64,000 bases of DNA from assembly GCF_001665295.1 (NCBI RefSeq), contig NZ_LZSE01000135.1, forward strand, positions 1-64,000. Direction: 5' to 3'. The stretch comes from Mycobacterium sp. 1554424.7. GTDB lineage: Bacteria > Actinomycetota > Actinomycetes > Mycobacteriales > Mycobacteriaceae. Positions 30,055 through 41,432 of the stretch are shown piece by piece. Position 1 is the first letter of the stretch; each line of letters starts with the position of its first letter. The notes below the pieces were generated by a model that was given only the letters and a program-made list of their open reading frames with translations, was not told the DNA's origin and made no database searches. A program made the translations under genes and the position numbers.

Positions 30055-30975
30055 ATGAGGGTCGTACGGGGTCTGTCAGCGCTTCTGCGGATGTTCTGCT
30101 TCGCCGCACTGTCCGTCGGGCTGGGGGTGACCTTGTCGGTCGTGGCGCCGGCGACCGCCGGCAAGGCCAGGGCCGCGGGCTACGAAAGCCTGATGGTTCC
30201 CTCGGCGGCGATGGGCCGTGACATCCCGGTGGCCTTCCTGGGGGGCGGTCCGCACATGGTCGTGCTGCTGGATGCGTTCGACGCCGCCCCAGACGTCAGC
30301 AACTGGGTCACCGCGGGCAACGCGATGAACACGCTGGCCGGCAAGGGCATCTCGGTCGCGGCGCCCGCGGGCGGCGCCTACAGCATGTACACCAACTGGG
30401 AGAACGACGGCAGCAAGCAGTGGGACACCTTCCTGTCCAGCGAGCTGCCCAACTGGCTGGCGGCCAACAAGGGCCTGGCGCCCGGGGGTCACGCCGCCGT
30501 CGGCGCCTCTCAGGGCGGGTACGCCGCGATGGCGCTGGCCGCCTTCCACCCCGACCGCTACGGCTTCGCCGGCTCGCTGTCCGGCTTCCTGTACCCGTCG
30601 AACACCACAACCAACGGCTCGATCCTGGCCGGCTTGCAGCAATTCGGCGGCGTTGACGGCAACGGCATGTGGGGCGCCCCGCAGCTGGGCCGCTGGAAGT
30701 GGCACGACCCGTACGTGCACTCCTCACTGCTGGCGCAGAACAACACCCGCGTGTGGGTTTGGAGCCCCACCACCGACGCGGCCAGCGATCCCGCCGCCAT
30801 GATCGGGCAGGCCGGAGAGGCGATGGGCAACAGCCGGATGTTCTACCAGCAGTACCGCAGCAACGGCGGGCACAACGGCCACTTCGACTTTCCCGGCGGC
30901 GGTGACAACGGCTGGGGTTCGTGGTCGGGTGAGCTGGGCGCCATGTCGGGCGACATTGTCGGAGCGATCCGCTAG
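30055..30975 (+). CDS. fbpD: MPT51/FbpD, Ag85-related non-mycolyltransferase antigen
   Basis: This 306-residue secreted alpha/beta-hydrolase-fold protein is orthologous to Rv3803c. The signal peptide ends near KARAAGYESLMVPS. The elbow reads VGASQGGY with Ser152, but the position of the Ag85 catalytic His is Asn285 in GGDNGWGSW. The acid of the Ag85 triad is also shifted or missing. This fits the known view that MPT51 lacks mycolyltransferase activity and acts as a ligand-binding surface protein. ATG 30055 follows GGAGGGTGG; GTG at 30049 is an alternative. It lies between fbpA and the Culp6-type lipase. Confidence 0.93.
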   Translation: MRVVRGLSALLRMFCFAALSVGLGVTLSVVAPATAGKARAAGYESLMVPSAAMGRDIPVAFLGGGPHMVVLLDAFDAAPDVSNWVTAGNAMNTLAGKGISVAAPAGGAYSMYTNWENDGSKQWDTFLSSELPNWLAANKGLAPGGHAAVGASQGGYAAMALAAFHPDRYGFAGSLSGFLYPSNTTTNGSILAGLQQFGGVDGNGMWGAPQLGRWKWHDPYVHSSLLAQNNTRVWVWSPTTDAASDPAAMIGQAGEAMGNSRMFYQQYRSNGGHNGHFDFPGGGDNGWGSWSGELGAMSGDIVGAIR

Positions 30976-31095
30976 GACGGCGAGGCCCAGGGTGCCGCGC
31001 GAAACGCCGGTACCGTGTAGAGAGTGCAGCAGGGGGCGGGACGTCCGCTTGCCTGGAACCGAGCTGCGATCGACCGACTCTGCTAGCAGGAGAAC

Positions 31096-32106
31096 ATGAC
31101 GACGAGCGCGCGCCGCAAACGCCACCGGATCCTCGCCTGGATCGCGGCCCTCGCCGTGGCCGGCGTCGTGTTGCTGGTCGTCGTGGCGGTCATCACGCTG
31201 CTGCGCAACCGCGAAACCCCGCCCAGCGCGGTGCCCCCCGGCGTCCTGCCGCCGCCCTCCACGACGACCCATCCCCACAAGCCGCGGCCCGCGTCCCAGG
31301 ACGCCTCGTGCCCCGATGTGCAGCTGATCAATGTCCCGGGCACCTGGGAGTCCGCGCCGCAGGACGACGCGCTCAACCCGGCGCAGTTCCCGAATGCGTT
31401 GCTGCACAAGGTGACCGCGGACATCTCCCAGCAGTTCCCGTCCTCCCGGGTGCAGACGTACACCACCCCTTACACGGCGCAGTTCCACAACCCGCTGAGC
31501 GGCGACACGCAGATGTCCTACAACGAAAGCCGGGCGGAGGGCACCCGCGCGACCGTCCAGGCGATGACGGACATGAACAACAAGTGCCCGTTGACCAGCT
31601 ACGTGCTGATGGGCTTCTCCCAGGGCGCGGTGATCATCGGCGATATCGCCAGCGACATCGGCAACGGCCGCGGACCGGTCGACGACGACCTGGTGCTGGG
31701 TGTGACGTTGATCGCCGACGGCCGTCGCCAGGACGGCGTCGGCAACAACATCGGTCCGAACCCGCCGGGCGAGGGCGCCGAGATCACCCTGCACGAGGTT
31801 CCGGTCCTGTCCGGGCTCGGCCTGACCATGACGGGGGAGCGGCCGGGCGGCTTCGGCGCGCTCAACGGCAAGACGAATGAGATCTGCGCGCCGGGTGACC
31901 TGATCTGCTCGGCGCCGAACGAAGCGTTCAGCGTCGCCAAGCTGCCCGACACCCTGAACACCCTGGCCGGAGGCGCCGGTCAGCCGGTTCACGCCCTGTA
32001 TGCCACGACGCAGTTCTGGAATCTCGACGGGGCGCCGGCGACCGATTGGACGCTGAATTGGGCGCGCGGGCTGATCGAAAATGCGCCGCATCCCAAACAT
32101 GGGTGA
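31096..32106 (+). CDS. Cutinase-like envelope lipase/thioesterase (Rv3802c, Culp6-type)
   Basis: This 336-residue protein has an N-terminal membrane anchor ([21 protein letters not shown]), a Pro/Thr linker, and a cutinase-like alpha/beta-hydrolase domain. The nucleophile is Ser175 in MGFSQGAVI. The same residue number is reported for the M. tuberculosis enzyme, which has phospholipase A and thioesterase activity and is essential there. Paired cysteines ([23 protein letters not shown]) would stabilise the exported fold. Its place before fadD32-pks13 suggests a role in mycolate or envelope lipid metabolism. Confidence 0.92.
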   Translation: MTTSARRKRHRILAWIAALAVAGVVLLVVVAVITLLRNRETPPSAVPPGVLPPPSTTTHPHKPRPASQDASCPDVQLINVPGTWESAPQDDALNPAQFPNALLHKVTADISQQFPSSRVQTYTTPYTAQFHNPLSGDTQMSYNESRAEGTRATVQAMTDMNNKCPLTSYVLMGFSQGAVIIGDIASDIGNGRGPVDDDLVLGVTLIADGRRQDGVGNNIGPNPPGEGAEITLHEVPVLSGLGLTMTGERPGGFGALNGKTNEICAPGDLICSAPNEAFSVAKLPDTLNTLAGGAGQPVHALYATTQFWNLDGAPATDWTLNWARGLIENAPHPKHG

Positions 32107-32526
32107 CTCCGCCCGATCGGCATGGAGGAGGGGCGCCGGGGCGGCCCGCGGAAGAGGGCACTAGACACAGCGTCGACGTAGGCGAATCCGTGATGGGATC
32201 GGCGGTACCTTGTGATTTGGTCTGCCGCCGGGCGGCCCTTAACATTAAGAGAAAATTAAGAGCAATCGGAACGTCGTTGCGGCCCCGATCGGGGTCGACG
32301 GTGGCGGGTCCGGGTACGGACCGGCGCTCGCGGCCGTGTGCCGTGCACAGCCGGCTCGTGTATAGAGGACCAGTCGGCGAAGCCGACACCAGAGGGACCA
32401 GTCGGCCGGAGCCGACCTATAGATGTGAGTCGGCCGAGGCCGACCTAGAGATGTAAGTCGGCGAAGCCGACCTAGAGATGTAAGTCGGCGAAGCCGACCA
32501 CGATGGTTGTGACAGGAGAGGGCGGC
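32107..32526. other. Leader region of the fadD32-pks13-accD4 operon
   Basis: 420 bases lie between the lipase stop and the preferred fadD32 start. The left part contains an AT-rich patch (CTTAACATTAAGAGAAAATT near 32240-32260) that could be promoter sequence. The right third is a five-fold hairpin repeat array. No convincing gene of its own is visible. Confidence 0.7.
32373..32498 (+). repeat. Five tandem hairpin repeats upstream of fadD32
   Basis: Five copies of a short inverted repeat begin at 32373, 32401, 32429, 32457 and 32484 (period 28, 28, 28, 27). The cores are GTCGGCGAAGCCGAC (three copies), GTCGGCCGGAGCCGAC and GTCGGCCGAGGCCGAC. They are separated by related spacers such as CTAGAGATGTAA. 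Each core can form a 6- or 7-base GC stem. The array ends four bases before the upstream ATG of fadD32. Confidence 0.9.
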
Positions 32527-34425
32527 ATGGCGTACCACAACCCGTTCATCGTCAACGGAAGAATCAAGTTCCCGGATAACACGAACCTGGTTCGTCACGT
32601 TGAGAAGTGGGCGAAGGTTCGTGGTGACAAGCTGGCGTATCGATTCGTCGACTTCTCCACCGAACGCGACGGTGAATACAAGGACATCTCGTGGTCGGAG
32701 TTCAGCGCCCGCAACCGTGCCATGGGCGCCCGGCTGCAGCAGGTCACCCAGCCCGGTGACCGGGTCGCCATCCTCTGCCCGCAGAACCTCAACTATCTGA
32801 TCGCCTTCTTCGGCGCGCTCTACGCGGGCCGCATCGCGGTGCCGCTGTTCGACCCGTCCGAGCCGGGGCACGTCGGCCGCCTGCACGCCGTGCTCGACGA
32901 CTGCACCCCGTCGACCATCTTGACCACCACCGAGGCCGCCGAGGGTGTCCGCAAGTTCATCCGCGCCCGCGCGGCCAAGGAACGTCCCCGCGTCATCGCC
33001 GTCGACGCAGTGCCCAACGAGGTCGCCTCCACCTGGCAGGAGCCCGAGGCCGACGAAGAGACCATCGCCTACCTCCAGTACACCTCCGGCTCCACCCGCA
33101 CTCCGACGGGCGTGCAGATCACGCACCTGAACCTGCCCACCAACGTGCTGCAGGTGCTGGTCGGTCTGGAAGGTAAGGAGGGCGACCGCGGCCTGTCCTG
33201 GTTGCCGTTCTTCCACGACATGGGCCTGATCACGGCGCTGCTGTCGCCGGTGCTGGGTCACAACTTCACCTTCATGACCCCGGCCGCGTTCGTGCGACGG
33301 CCCGGCCGGTGGATCCGGGAGATGGCGCGCAAGCCCGACGACGCCCCCGACTGCGAGGTCTTCAGCGTCGCGCCGAACTTCGCCTTCGAGCACGCCGCGG
33401 TGCGCGGCTTGCCCAAGGAGGACGAGCCGCCACTGGACCTGAGCAACGTCAAGGGCATCCTCAACGGCAGCGAGCCGGTTTCGCCGGCGTCGATGCGCAA
33501 GTTCTACGAGGCGTTCGCGCCGTACGGCCTGCGTGAGACCGCGATCAAGCCGTCCTACGGGCTGGCCGAGGCGACGCTGTTCGTCTCGACGACGCCGATG
33601 GACCAGGCGCCGACCGTCATCCACGTCGACCGCGACGAGCTCAACAACCAGCGCTTCGTCGAGGTCCCCGCGGACGCGCCCAACGCCGTCGCGCAGGTGT
33701 CCGCGGGCGTCATCGGCGTGGACGAGTGGGCGGTCATCGTCGACCCCGACACGGCCAGCGAGCTGCCCGACGGGCAGATCGGCGAGATCTGGTTGCACGG
33801 CAAGAACCTGGGCACCGGTTACTGGGGCAAGGAAGCCGAGACCACCGAGACCTTCAAGAACATCCTCAAGTCGCGGATCAGCCAGTCCCACGCCGAGGGC
33901 GCCGCCGACGACGGGATGTGGGTGCGCACCGGCGACTACGGCACGTACTTCAACGGCCACCTTTATATAGCGGGCCGCATCAAGGACTTGGTCATCATCG
34001 ACGGCCGCAACCACTACCCGCAGGACCTCGAGTACTCGGCGCAGGAAGCCAGCCGCGCGTTGCGCACCGGCTACGTGGCCGCCTTCTCGGTCCCGGCCAA
34101 CCAGCTGCCCCAGGTCGTGTTCGACAACCCGCACACCGGCATCAAGCACGACCCCGAGGACACCTCCGAGCAGCTCGTGATCGTCGCCGAGCGCGCCGCG
34201 GGCACGCACAAGCTCGACTACCAGCCCATCGCCGACGACATCCGCGCGGCCATCGCCGTGCGGCACGGCGTCACCGTGCGCGACCTGTTGCTAGTGCAGG
34301 CCGGAACCATTCCGCGCACCTCGAGCGGCAAGATCGGGCGCCGCGCCTGCCGCGCCGCCTACCTCGACGGAAGCCTCCGCAGCGGCATCGGTTCCCCGAC
34401 CGCCTTCGCGGGCGCAAACGACTGA
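32527..34425 (+). CDS. fadD32: Long-chain fatty acyl-AMP ligase FadD32
   Basis: This 632-residue adenylate-forming enzyme activates the C50-C60 meromycolic acid as acyl-AMP and loads it on the N-terminal ACP of Pks13. The ATP-binding signature is [19 protein letters not shown]. The adenylation motifs [21 protein letters not shown] and [20 protein letters not shown] are clear, and the C-terminal domain ends with [16 protein letters not shown] carrying the catalytic Lys. ATG 32527 follows AGGAGAGGG. ATG 32503 would add eight residues, like the annotated M. tuberculosis start. Pks13 follows after 11 bases. Confidence 0.97.
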   Translation: MAYHNPFIVNGRIKFPDNTNLVRHVEKWAKVRGDKLAYRFVDFSTERDGEYKDISWSEFSARNRAMGARLQQVTQPGDRVAILCPQNLNYLIAFFGALYAGRIAVPLFDPSEPGHVGRLHAVLDDCTPSTILTTTEAAEGVRKFIRARAAKERPRVIAVDAVPNEVASTWQEPEADEETIAYLQYTSGSTRTPTGVQITHLNLPTNVLQVLVGLEGKEGDRGLSWLPFFHDMGLITALLSPVLGHNFTFMTPAAFVRRPGRWIREMARKPDDAPDCEVFSVAPNFAFEHAAVRGLPKEDEPPLDLSNVKGILNGSEPVSPASMRKFYEAFAPYGLRETAIKPSYGLAEATLFVSTTPMDQAPTVIHVDRDELNNQRFVEVPADAPNAVAQVSAGVIGVDEWAVIVDPDTASELPDGQIGEIWLHGKNLGTGYWGKEAETTETFKNILKSRISQSHAEGAADDGMWVRTGDYGTYFNGHLYIAGRIKDLVIIDGRNHYPQDLEYSAQEASRALRTGYVAAFSVPANQLPQVVFDNPHTGIKHDPEDTSEQLVIVAERAAGTHKLDYQPIADDIRAAIAVRHGVTVRDLLLVQAGTIPRTSSGKIGRRACRAAYLDGSLRSGIGSPTAFAGAND

Positions 34426-34436
34426 ACCCAGGAACC

Positions 34437-37400
34437 ATGACTGAATTCGACGAATCCCAGGAGAATCTGCCCGCCAAAAAGGCAGACTTGACCGTCCCCG
34501 AGATGCGCCAATGGCTGCGCAACTATGTCGCCAACGCAACCGGGCAGTCGCCCGATTCGATCGACGAGTCGGTGCCGATGGTCGAACTGGGCCTGTCGTC
34601 GCGCGACGCGGTGGCGATGGCCGCCGACATCGAGGACATGACCGGTGTCACGCTGTCGGTCGCGGTGGCTTTCCAGCATCCGACCATCGAGTCGCTGGCG
34701 ACCAGGATCATCGAGGGCGAACCCGAGCCGGACCTGTCGGACGACGACGTCGTCGACTGGTCGCGCAAGGGCCCGGCCGAACGCGTCGACGTCGCGATCG
34801 TGGGCCTGGCCACCCGGCTGCCCGGCGACATGAACAGCCCCGAGGAAACGTGGCAGGCGCTGATCGAGGGCCGCGACGCCATTACCGATCTGCCCGAGGG
34901 CCGCTGGGAGGAATTCCTCGACGAACCGCGGCTGGCCGAGCGGATCACGAAGGCCCGCACCCGCGGCGGCTACCTGAAGGACATCAAGGGCTTCGACTCC
35001 GAGTTCTTCGCGATCGCCAAGACCGAGGCCGACAACATCGACCCGCAGCAGCGGATGGCGCTGGAGCTGACCTGGGAGGCGCTCGAGCACGCTCGCATCC
35101 CGGCGTCGAGCCTGCGCGGCGAGGCCGTCGGCGTGTACGTCGGCGTCTCCAACCATGACTACGGCTTCTTGGCCATCTCCGACCCGACCGCCGCGCACCC
35201 TTACGCGATCACCGGTAACTCGCCGTCGATCATCGCGAACCGGGTGTCCTACTTCTACGACTTCCGCGGGCCGTCCGTCGCCGTCGACACCGCGTGCTCG
35301 AGCTCGCTGGTGGCGATCCACCAGGCCGTGCAGGCGCTGCGCTACGGCGAGGCCGACGTCGCGGTGGCCGGCGGCGTCAACGCGCTGATCACGCCAGCGG
35401 TGACGCTCGGTTTCGACGAGATCGGAGCGGTGCTGGCCCCCGACGGCCGGATCAAGTCGTTCTCCTCGGACGCCGACGGCTACACCCGCTCGGAGGGCGC
35501 CGGCATGCTGGTGCTCAAGCGGGTCGACGACGCCCGCCGCGACGGCGACCAGATCCTGGCCGTGATCGCCGGCAGCGCGGTCAACCACGACGGCCGGTCC
35601 AACGGCCTCATCGCGCCCAACCAGGACGCGCAGGCCGACGTCCTGCGCCGGGCCTACAAGGACGCCGGCATCGATCCGCGCAACGTCGACTACATCGAGG
35701 CGCACGGCACCGGCACCGTCCTGGGTGACCCGATCGAGGCCGAGGCGCTGGGCCGCGTCGTCGGCCGGGGGCGCCCGGCCGACCGTCCGGCGCTGCTCGG
35801 CGCGGTGAAAACCAATGTGGGACACATGGAGTCGGCCGCCGGCGCGGCCAGCATGGCCAAGGTGGTGCTGGCACTGCAGCACGACAAGCTGCCGCCGTCA
35901 CTGAACTTCGCCGGGCCCAGCCCCTACATCGACTTCGACGCGATGCGCCTGAAAGTGATTGACAAGGCGACCGATTGGCCGCGCTACGGCGGCTACGCGC
36001 TGGCCGGGGTGTCCAGCTTCGGCTTCGGCGGGGCCAACGCGCACGTCGTGGTGCGCGAGGTGCTGCCCCGCGACGTCATCGAGAAGGAGCCGGAGCCGCA
36101 ACCCGAGGCCAAGGCGGTCGCCGAGGCGGCCTCGGAAACCGCTCAAGCGCCCGCGTTCGAGGCGCACTCGCTGCGGTTCGACGACTTCGGCAACATCATC
36201 CCCGACGCCTCCGCCGCGGCCGAGGAGGAAGAGCCCGACCTGCCAGAGGTCACCGAGGAGGCGCTGGAGCTCAAGAAGGCCGCGCTGGAAGAGCTTGCGG
36301 CGCAAGAGCTTCCGCCGCCGGTTATCCCGCTCGTCGTCTCGGCATTCCTAACCTCGCGGAAGAAGGCGGCGGCGGCGGAGCTTGCGGACTGGATGGAAAG
36401 CCCCGAGGGCCAGGCGTCTTCGCTGGAATCGATCGGCCGGTCGCTCTCGCGGCGCAACCACGGCCGTTCGCGCGCGGTGGTGCTGGCGCACGATCACGAC
36501 GAGGCCATCAAGGGCCTGCGCGCGATCGCCGAGGGCAAGCAGCGGCCGAACGTGTTCAGCGTCGACGGGCCGGTGACCAACGGCCCGGTGTGGGTGCTGG
36601 CCGGCTTCGGCGCGCAGCACCGCAAGATGGGCAAGAGCCTGTACCTGCGCAACGAGGTTTTCGCCGAGTGGATCGAGAAGGTCGATGCGCTGGTCCAGGA
36701 CGAGCTGGGGTACTCGGTGCTCGAGCTGATCCTGGACGACTCGCAGGACTACGGCATCGAGACCACCCAGGTCACCATCTTCGCGATCCAGATCGCGCTG
36801 GGCGAGCTGCTCAAGCACCACGGCGCCAAGCCCGCCGCGGTGGTCGGCCAGTCGCTGGGCGAGGCCGCGTCGGCGTACTTCGCCGGCGGCCTGTCGCTGC
36901 GCGACGCCACCCGGTCCATCTGCTCCCGCTCGCACTTGATGGGCGAGGGCGAGGCGATGCTGTTCGGCGAGTACATCCGGCTGATGGCGCTGGTGGAATA
37001 CTCCGCCGACGAGATCAAGACGGTGTTCTCCGACTACCCCGACCTCGAGGTGTGCGTCTACGCCGCGCCCACCCAGACCGTCATCGGCGGTCCGCCCGAC
37101 CAGGTGGACGCGATCATCGCCCGCGCGGAGGCCGAGGGCAAGTTCGCGCGCAAGTTCCAGACCAAGGGCGCCAGCCACACCCAGCAGATGGATCCCCTGC
37201 TCGGCGAGCTCGCCGCGGAGCTGCAGGGCATCAAGCCGATGAGCCCGACGTGCGGCATCTACTCGACCGTGCACGAGGGCAGCTACATCAAGCCGGGCAG
37301 CGAGCCGATCCACGACGTGGACTACTGGAAGAAGGGGCTGCGCCATTCCGTCTACTTCACCCACGGAATCCGCAACGCCGTCGACAGCGGGCACACCACC

Positions 37401-39770
37401 TTCGTCGAACTGGCGCCCAACCCCGTCGCGCTGATGCAGGTCGGCCTGACCACGGCGGACGCCGGGCTGCACGACGCCCAGCTGATCCCGACGCTGGCCC
37501 GCAAGCAGGACGAGGTCGAGTCGATCATCTCGACCCTGGCCCAGCTGTACGTCTATGGCCACGACCTGGACCCGCGCACGCTGTTCACCCGCGCGGCGGG
37601 GCCCGCCGATTACGCGAACATCCCGCCGACCCGGTTCAAGCGCAAGGAGCACTGGCTGGACGTGCAGGTCGCCTCGGGCAGCGGCGCGATCATCATGCCG
37701 GGCAATCACGTCGCCCTGCCGGATGGCCGCCACGTCTGGGAGTACGCGCCCAAGGGCCTGACGGATCTCGCGTCGTTGGTGAAAGCGGCTGCGGCCGAAG
37801 TGCTTCCGGACGCGCAGCTGGCCGCCGCCGAGGAGCGCGGCAAGCCGGCGGAGGGCGCCCGGTTGGTGACCACGCTGACTCGGCATCCCGGCGGCGCGTC
37901 GGTTCAGGTGCACGCCCGCATCGACGAGTCGTTCACGCTGGTGTACGACGCGCTGGTCGCCCGCGGCGGCGCGGAGTCGGTCCTGCCCGCCGTACAAGCG
38001 GCCCAGACCGGCGCGGCTCCCGCAGCGGAGGCCGCCCCGGAGGCGGCAGCCGAGGACGCCGCGGCGGAAACGCTGTCGGACAGCCTGACCAACCGTTACA
38101 TGCCGGCCGGCATGGGCAGGTGGTCGCCGGATTCGGGCGAGACCGTCGCCGACCGGCTGGGCGCCATCGTCGGGGCGGCGATGGGCTACGAGCCCGAGGA
38201 CCTGCCGTGGGAGGTGCCGCTGATCGAGCTGGGTCTCGACTCGCTGATGGCGGTGCGCATCAAGAACCGCGTCGAATACGACTTCGACCTGCCGCCGATC
38301 CAGTTGACGGCCGTGCGCGACGCCAACCTCTACAACATCGAGCAGCTGATCGCGTACGCGGTCGAGCACCGCGACGAGGTGCAGGCGCTGCACGACCACC
38401 AGAAGACGCAGACGCCGGAGGAAATCGCCAGGGCGCAGGCCGAATTGGTCAGCGGCGCGTCGGCCGCGTCGGTCGGGGCGCCGGCGCCCGACCCGCAGGC
38501 GGAGCCGCAGACGCAAGCGCCGCCGGCCTCGGACCTGCCGATCCCGCCGCCGCCGACCAACCCTTCTGGACCCACCGGACTGGCCGGGAAGGGGGCCACC
38601 AATGGCGCGCAGCCGAACCTGGCCGGGGCGGCCGAAGCGCTCAACCAGCAGGCGGTCGCCCAGGCGCTCAACTCCGACGTGCCGCCGCGCGACGCGGCCG
38701 AGCGGGTCGCGTTCGCCACGTGGGCGATCGTGACGGGCAAGTCCCCGGGCGGCATCTTCAACCCGCTGCCCAAGCTGGACGCTGACGCCGCCGCCAAGAT
38801 GGCGCAACGGCTTTCGGAGCGCGCCGAAGGTCCGATCACCGCCGAGGACGTGCTGGCGTCGGAGAACATCGAGGCGCTGGCCGAGAAGGTGCGCGAGCAC
38901 CTGGAGGCCGGGGTGGTCGACGGGTTCGTGCGCACCCTGCGGGCGCGACCGGAGGGCAGCACGAGGACACCGGTGTTCGTGTTCCATCCGGCCGGCGGCT
39001 CGACCGTGGTCTACGAGCCGCTGCTCAACCGGTTGCCGGCGGACACCCCGATGTACGGCCTCGAGCGGGTCGAGGGCACGATCGAAGAGCGTGCGGCGCA
39101 ATACGTTCCGAAGCTGATCGAGATGCAGGGCGACGGGCCCTACATCCTCGCCGGCTGGTCGCTGGGCGGCGTGCTGGCCTACGCATGCGCGATCGGGCTC
39201 AAGCGGTTGGGCAAGGACGTCGAGTGGGTCGGGTTGATCGACGCGGTGCGTGCGGGCGAGGAGGTTCCGCAGACCAAGGAGGAGATCCGCGCGCGCTGGG
39301 ACCGGTACGCCCGGTTCGCCGAGAAGACGTTCAACGTCACCATCCCGGAGATCCCCTACGAGCATCTCGAGCAGCTCGACGACGAGGGCCAGATCAAGTT
39401 CGTGCTGGAGGCGGTCAGCCAGAGCGGGGTGCAGATCCCCGCCGGCATCATCGAGCACCAGCGCACGTCGTACCTGGACAACCGGGCCATCGACACCGCC
39501 CAGATCCAGCCGTACGACGGGCACGTCACGCTCTACATGGCCGATCGCTACCATGACGACGCGATCATGTTCGAGCCGCGCTACGCCACCCGCAAGCCGG
39601 ACGGCGGCTGGGGGGAGTACGTGTCCGACCTCGAGATCGTGCCGATCGGTGGCGAGCACATCCAGGCCATCGACGAGCCGATCATCGCCAAGGTCGGCGC
39701 GCACATGACCCAAGCGCTGAACAAGATCGATGCCGAACGGCAGCAGGACAAGTCCGAACAGGTTAGGTAG
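34437..39770 (+). CDS. pks13: Polyketide synthase Pks13, mycolate condensase
   Basis: This 1777-residue type I PKS condenses the meromycolyl chain with a carboxylated C24-C26 acyl chain and transfers the product to trehalose. Domains in order: N-terminal ACP (phosphopantetheine Ser55 in [10 protein letters not shown]), KS (Cys287 in DTACSSSL, then [12 protein letters not shown] and [11 protein letters not shown]), AT (Ser806 in [11 protein letters not shown]), second ACP (Ser1269 in LGLDSLMAV), and TE (Ser1575 in [11 protein letters not shown]). It is about 44 residues longer than the M. tuberculosis form, and almost all the extra length lies between the second ACP and the TE. It is flanked by fadD32 and accD4, the usual mycolate operon. 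Confidence 0.97.
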   Translation: MTEFDESQENLPAKKADLTVPEMRQWLRNYVANATGQSPDSIDESVPMVELGLSSRDAVAMAADIEDMTGVTLSVAVAFQHPTIESLATRIIEGEPEPDLSDDDVVDWSRKGPAERVDVAIVGLATRLPGDMNSPEETWQALIEGRDAITDLPEGRWEEFLDEPRLAERITKARTRGGYLKDIKGFDSEFFAIAKTEADNIDPQQRMALELTWEALEHARIPASSLRGEAVGVYVGVSNHDYGFLAISDPTAAHPYAITGNSPSIIANRVSYFYDFRGPSVAVDTACSSSLVAIHQAVQALRYGEADVAVAGGVNALITPAVTLGFDEIGAVLAPDGRIKSFSSDADGYTRSEGAGMLVLKRVDDARRDGDQILAVIAGSAVNHDGRSNGLIAPNQDAQADVLRRAYKDAGIDPRNVDYIEAHGTGTVLGDPIEAEALGRVVGRGRPADRPALLGAVKTNVGHMESAAGAASMAKVVLALQHDKLPPSLNFAGPSPYIDFDAMRLKVIDKATDWPRYGGYALAGVSSFGFGGANAHVVVREVLPRDVIEKEPEPQPEAKAVAEAASETAQAPAFEAHSLRFDDFGNIIPDASAAAEEEEPDLPEVTEEALELKKAALEELAAQELPPPVIPLVVSAFLTSRKKAAAAELADWMESPEGQASSLESIGRSLSRRNHGRSRAVVLAHDHDEAIKGLRAIAEGKQRPNVFSVDGPVTNGPVWVLAGFGAQHRKMGKSLYLRNEVFAEWIEKVDALVQDELGYSVLELILDDSQDYGIETTQVTIFAIQIALGELLKHHGAKPAAVVGQSLGEAASAYFAGGLSLRDATRSICSRSHLMGEGEAMLFGEYIRLMALVEYSADEIKTVFSDYPDLEVCVYAAPTQTVIGGPPDQVDAIIARAEAEGKFARKFQTKGASHTQQMDPLLGELAAELQGIKPMSPTCGIYSTVHEGSYIKPGSEPIHDVDYWKKGLRHSVYFTHGIRNAVDSGHTTFVELAPNPVALMQVGLTTADAGLHDAQLIPTLARKQDEVESIISTLAQLYVYGHDLDPRTLFTRAAGPADYANIPPTRFKRKEHWLDVQVASGSGAIIMPGNHVALPDGRHVWEYAPKGLTDLASLVKAAAAEVLPDAQLAAAEERGKPAEGARLVTTLTRHPGGASVQVHARIDESFTLVYDALVARGGAESVLPAVQAAQTGAAPAAEAAPEAAAEDAAAETLSDSLTNRYMPAGMGRWSPDSGETVADRLGAIVGAAMGYEPEDLPWEVPLIELGLDSLMAVRIKNRVEYDFDLPPIQLTAVRDANLYNIEQLIAYAVEHRDEVQALHDHQKTQTPEEIARAQAELVSGASAASVGAPAPDPQAEPQTQAPPASDLPIPPPPTNPSGPTGLAGKGATNGAQPNLAGAAEALNQQAVAQALNSDVPPRDAAERVAFATWAIVTGKSPGGIFNPLPKLDADAAAKMAQRLSERAEGPITAEDVLASENIEALAEKVREHLEAGVVDGFVRTLRARPEGSTRTPVFVFHPAGGSTVVYEPLLNRLPADTPMYGLERVEGTIEERAAQYVPKLIEMQGDGPYILAGWSLGGVLAYACAIGLKRLGKDVEWVGLIDAVRAGEEVPQTKEEIRARWDRYARFAEKTFNVTIPEIPYEHLEQLDDEGQIKFVLEAVSQSGVQIPAGIIEHQRTSYLDNRAIDTAQIQPYDGHVTLYMADRYHDDAIMFEPRYATRKPDGGWGEYVSDLEIVPIGGEHIQAIDEPIIAKVGAHMTQALNKIDAERQQDKSEQVR

Positions 39771-39777
39771 GCAAGTA

Positions 39778-41358
39778 GTGACGGAGACCGTGCCAGCTCC
39801 AGCGCCCGTTCAGCACACCACCGCGGAAAAACTGGCCGAGCTGCACGCTCGCCTGGAGCTGGCCCAGGAGCCCGGCGGCGAGAAGGCCGCCGCCAAACGC
39901 GACAAGAAGGGCATCCCGAGCGCCCGCGCGCGGGTGCACGCGCTGCTCGATCCCGGCACGTTCTTCGAAGTCGGGGCGCTGGCCAAGACCCCGAACGACC
40001 CCAACGCCCTCTACGGCGACGGGTGCGTCACGGGCCACGGCATGATCGACGGCCGCCCGGTCGGGGTGTTCTCCCACGACCAGACGGTGTTCCAGGGCAC
40101 GGTCGGCGAGATGTTCGGCCGCAAGGTCGCCCGGCTGATGGAATGGTGCGCGATGGTCGGCTGCCCGATCATCGGCATCCAGGACTCCGGCGGCGCGCGC
40201 ATCCAGGACGCGGTCACCTCGCTGGCGTGGTACGCCGAGCTCGGCCGTCGCCACGAGGCGCTGTCCGGGCTGGTGCCGCAGATCTCCCTCATCTTCGGCA
40301 AATGCGCTGGCGGGGCGGTGTATTCGCCGATCCAGGACGACCTGCTCGTCTCGGTGCGCGACCAGGGCTACTTCTTCGTGACCGGGCCCGACGTGATCCG
40401 GGAGGTCACCGGCGAGGACGTCACCCTCGACGAGCTCGGCGGCTCCGACGCGCAGGCCCGCTACGGCAACATCCACCAGGTCGTCGACTCCGAGGCCGAG
40501 GCTTTCCAGTACGTGCGCGACTACCTGTCGTTCCTGCCGTCCAACTGCTTCGACAAGCCGCCGGTGATCAACCCCGGGCTGGAGCCGGAGATCACGCCGA
40601 CCGACCTCGAGCTCGACTCGATCGTGCCGGACTCCGACAACATGGCCTACGACATGCACGAGATCCTGCTGCGCATCTTCGACGACGGCGACTTCCTCGA
40701 GGTCGCCGCGCAGCACGGGCCCGCCATCATCACCGGATACGCCCGCGTCGACGGCCGTCCCGTGGGCGTCATCGCCAACCAGCCGATGCACCTGTCCGGG
40801 TCGATCGACAACGAGGCCTCCGACAAGGCGGCTCGGTTCATCCGGTTCTGCGACGCGTTCAACATCCCGCTCGTCTTCGTCGTTGACACGCCCGGGTTCC
40901 TGCCGGGTGCCGAGGAGGAGAAGCGGGGCATCATCAAGCGCGGCGGTCGGTTCCTCTACTCGGTGGTCGAGGCCGACGTGCCGAAGGTGACGATCACGGT
41001 CCGCAAGTCCTACGGCGGCGCGTACGCCGTGATGGGCTCGCGGCAGCTGACCGCCGACTTCAACTTCGCCTGGCCGACCGCGCGCATCGCGGTCATCGGC
41101 GCCGAGGGCGCGGCCCAGCTGCTGATGAAGCGGTTCCCCGACCCGACCACGCCCGAGGCGCAGCAGATCAAGAAGGACTTCATCGAGGGCTACAACCTCA
41201 ACATGGCGATCCCGTGGACCGCGGCCGAGCGTGGCTTCATCGACGCGGTCATCGACCCGCACGACACCCGCCTGTTGCTCCGCAAGTCGATGCACCTGCT
41301 GCGGGACAAGCAGCTGTGGTTCCGCGTCGCCCGCAAACACGGCCTGATCCCGGTCTAG
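39778..41358 (+). CDS. accD4: Acyl-CoA carboxylase beta subunit AccD4
   Basis: This 526-residue carboxyltransferase works with AccA3 (and AccD5/AccE5) to carboxylate long-chain acyl-CoA, providing the extender unit of Pks13. The N- and C-terminal crotonase-like halves each carry oxyanion-hole glycines: [12 protein letters not shown] with [12 protein letters not shown], and [14 protein letters not shown] with [16 protein letters not shown] at 39778 is preferred, seven bases after the pks13 stop; an earlier frame start at 39730 overlaps pks13. The gene ends the mycolate operon, and a large hairpin follows. Confidence 0.95.
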   Translation: MTETVPAPAPVQHTTAEKLAELHARLELAQEPGGEKAAAKRDKKGIPSARARVHALLDPGTFFEVGALAKTPNDPNALYGDGCVTGHGMIDGRPVGVFSHDQTVFQGTVGEMFGRKVARLMEWCAMVGCPIIGIQDSGGARIQDAVTSLAWYAELGRRHEALSGLVPQISLIFGKCAGGAVYSPIQDDLLVSVRDQGYFFVTGPDVIREVTGEDVTLDELGGSDAQARYGNIHQVVDSEAEAFQYVRDYLSFLPSNCFDKPPVINPGLEPEITPTDLELDSIVPDSDNMAYDMHEILLRIFDDGDFLEVAAQHGPAIITGYARVDGRPVGVIANQPMHLSGSIDNEASDKAARFIRFCDAFNIPLVFVVDTPGFLPGAEEEKRGIIKRGGRFLYSVVEADVPKVTITVRKSYGGAYAVMGSRQLTADFNFAWPTARIAVIGAEGAAQLLMKRFPDPTTPEAQQIKKDFIEGYNLNMAIPWTAAERGFIDAVIDPHDTRLLLRKSMHLLRDKQLWFRVARKHGLIPV

Positions 41359-41365
41359 TTTTCAC

Positions 41366-41427
41366 CGCGAGCAGTCGCAGAATCGCACTCTTCATCGCGA
41401 AATCGTGCGATTCTGCGTCTGCTCGCG
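41366..41427. repeat. Long inverted repeat between convergent accD4 and fadE35
   Basis: Two 23-base arms (41366-41388 and 41405-41427) pair with a single mismatch, around a 16-base loop. The arms begin CGCGAGCAG and end CTGCTCGCG. There is no T tract. It could act as a bidirectional terminator. The sharp ends and extra length also suit a dispersed palindromic repeat family; M. tuberculosis has an insertion sequence at the matching site. Confidence 0.8.
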
Positions 41428-41432
41428 AGTGA

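Noticed and set aside
32373-32498. CRISPR array
   Set aside because: The units are self-complementary hairpins of about 15 bases, and their 12-base spacers are themselves nearly identical. No cas genes are present.
33726-34436. Extension of the pks13 frame upstream to 33726
   Set aside because: It overlaps fadD32 coding sequence. The known Pks13 N-terminus begins at 34437, which puts the ACP Ser at residue 55 as in M. tuberculosis.
36348-39713. Minus-strand open frame of 1121 codons opposite pks13
   Set aside because: Long antisense frames are common in high-GC DNA. The composition is Asp/Arg/His/Val-rich, and all PKS motifs lie on the plus strand.
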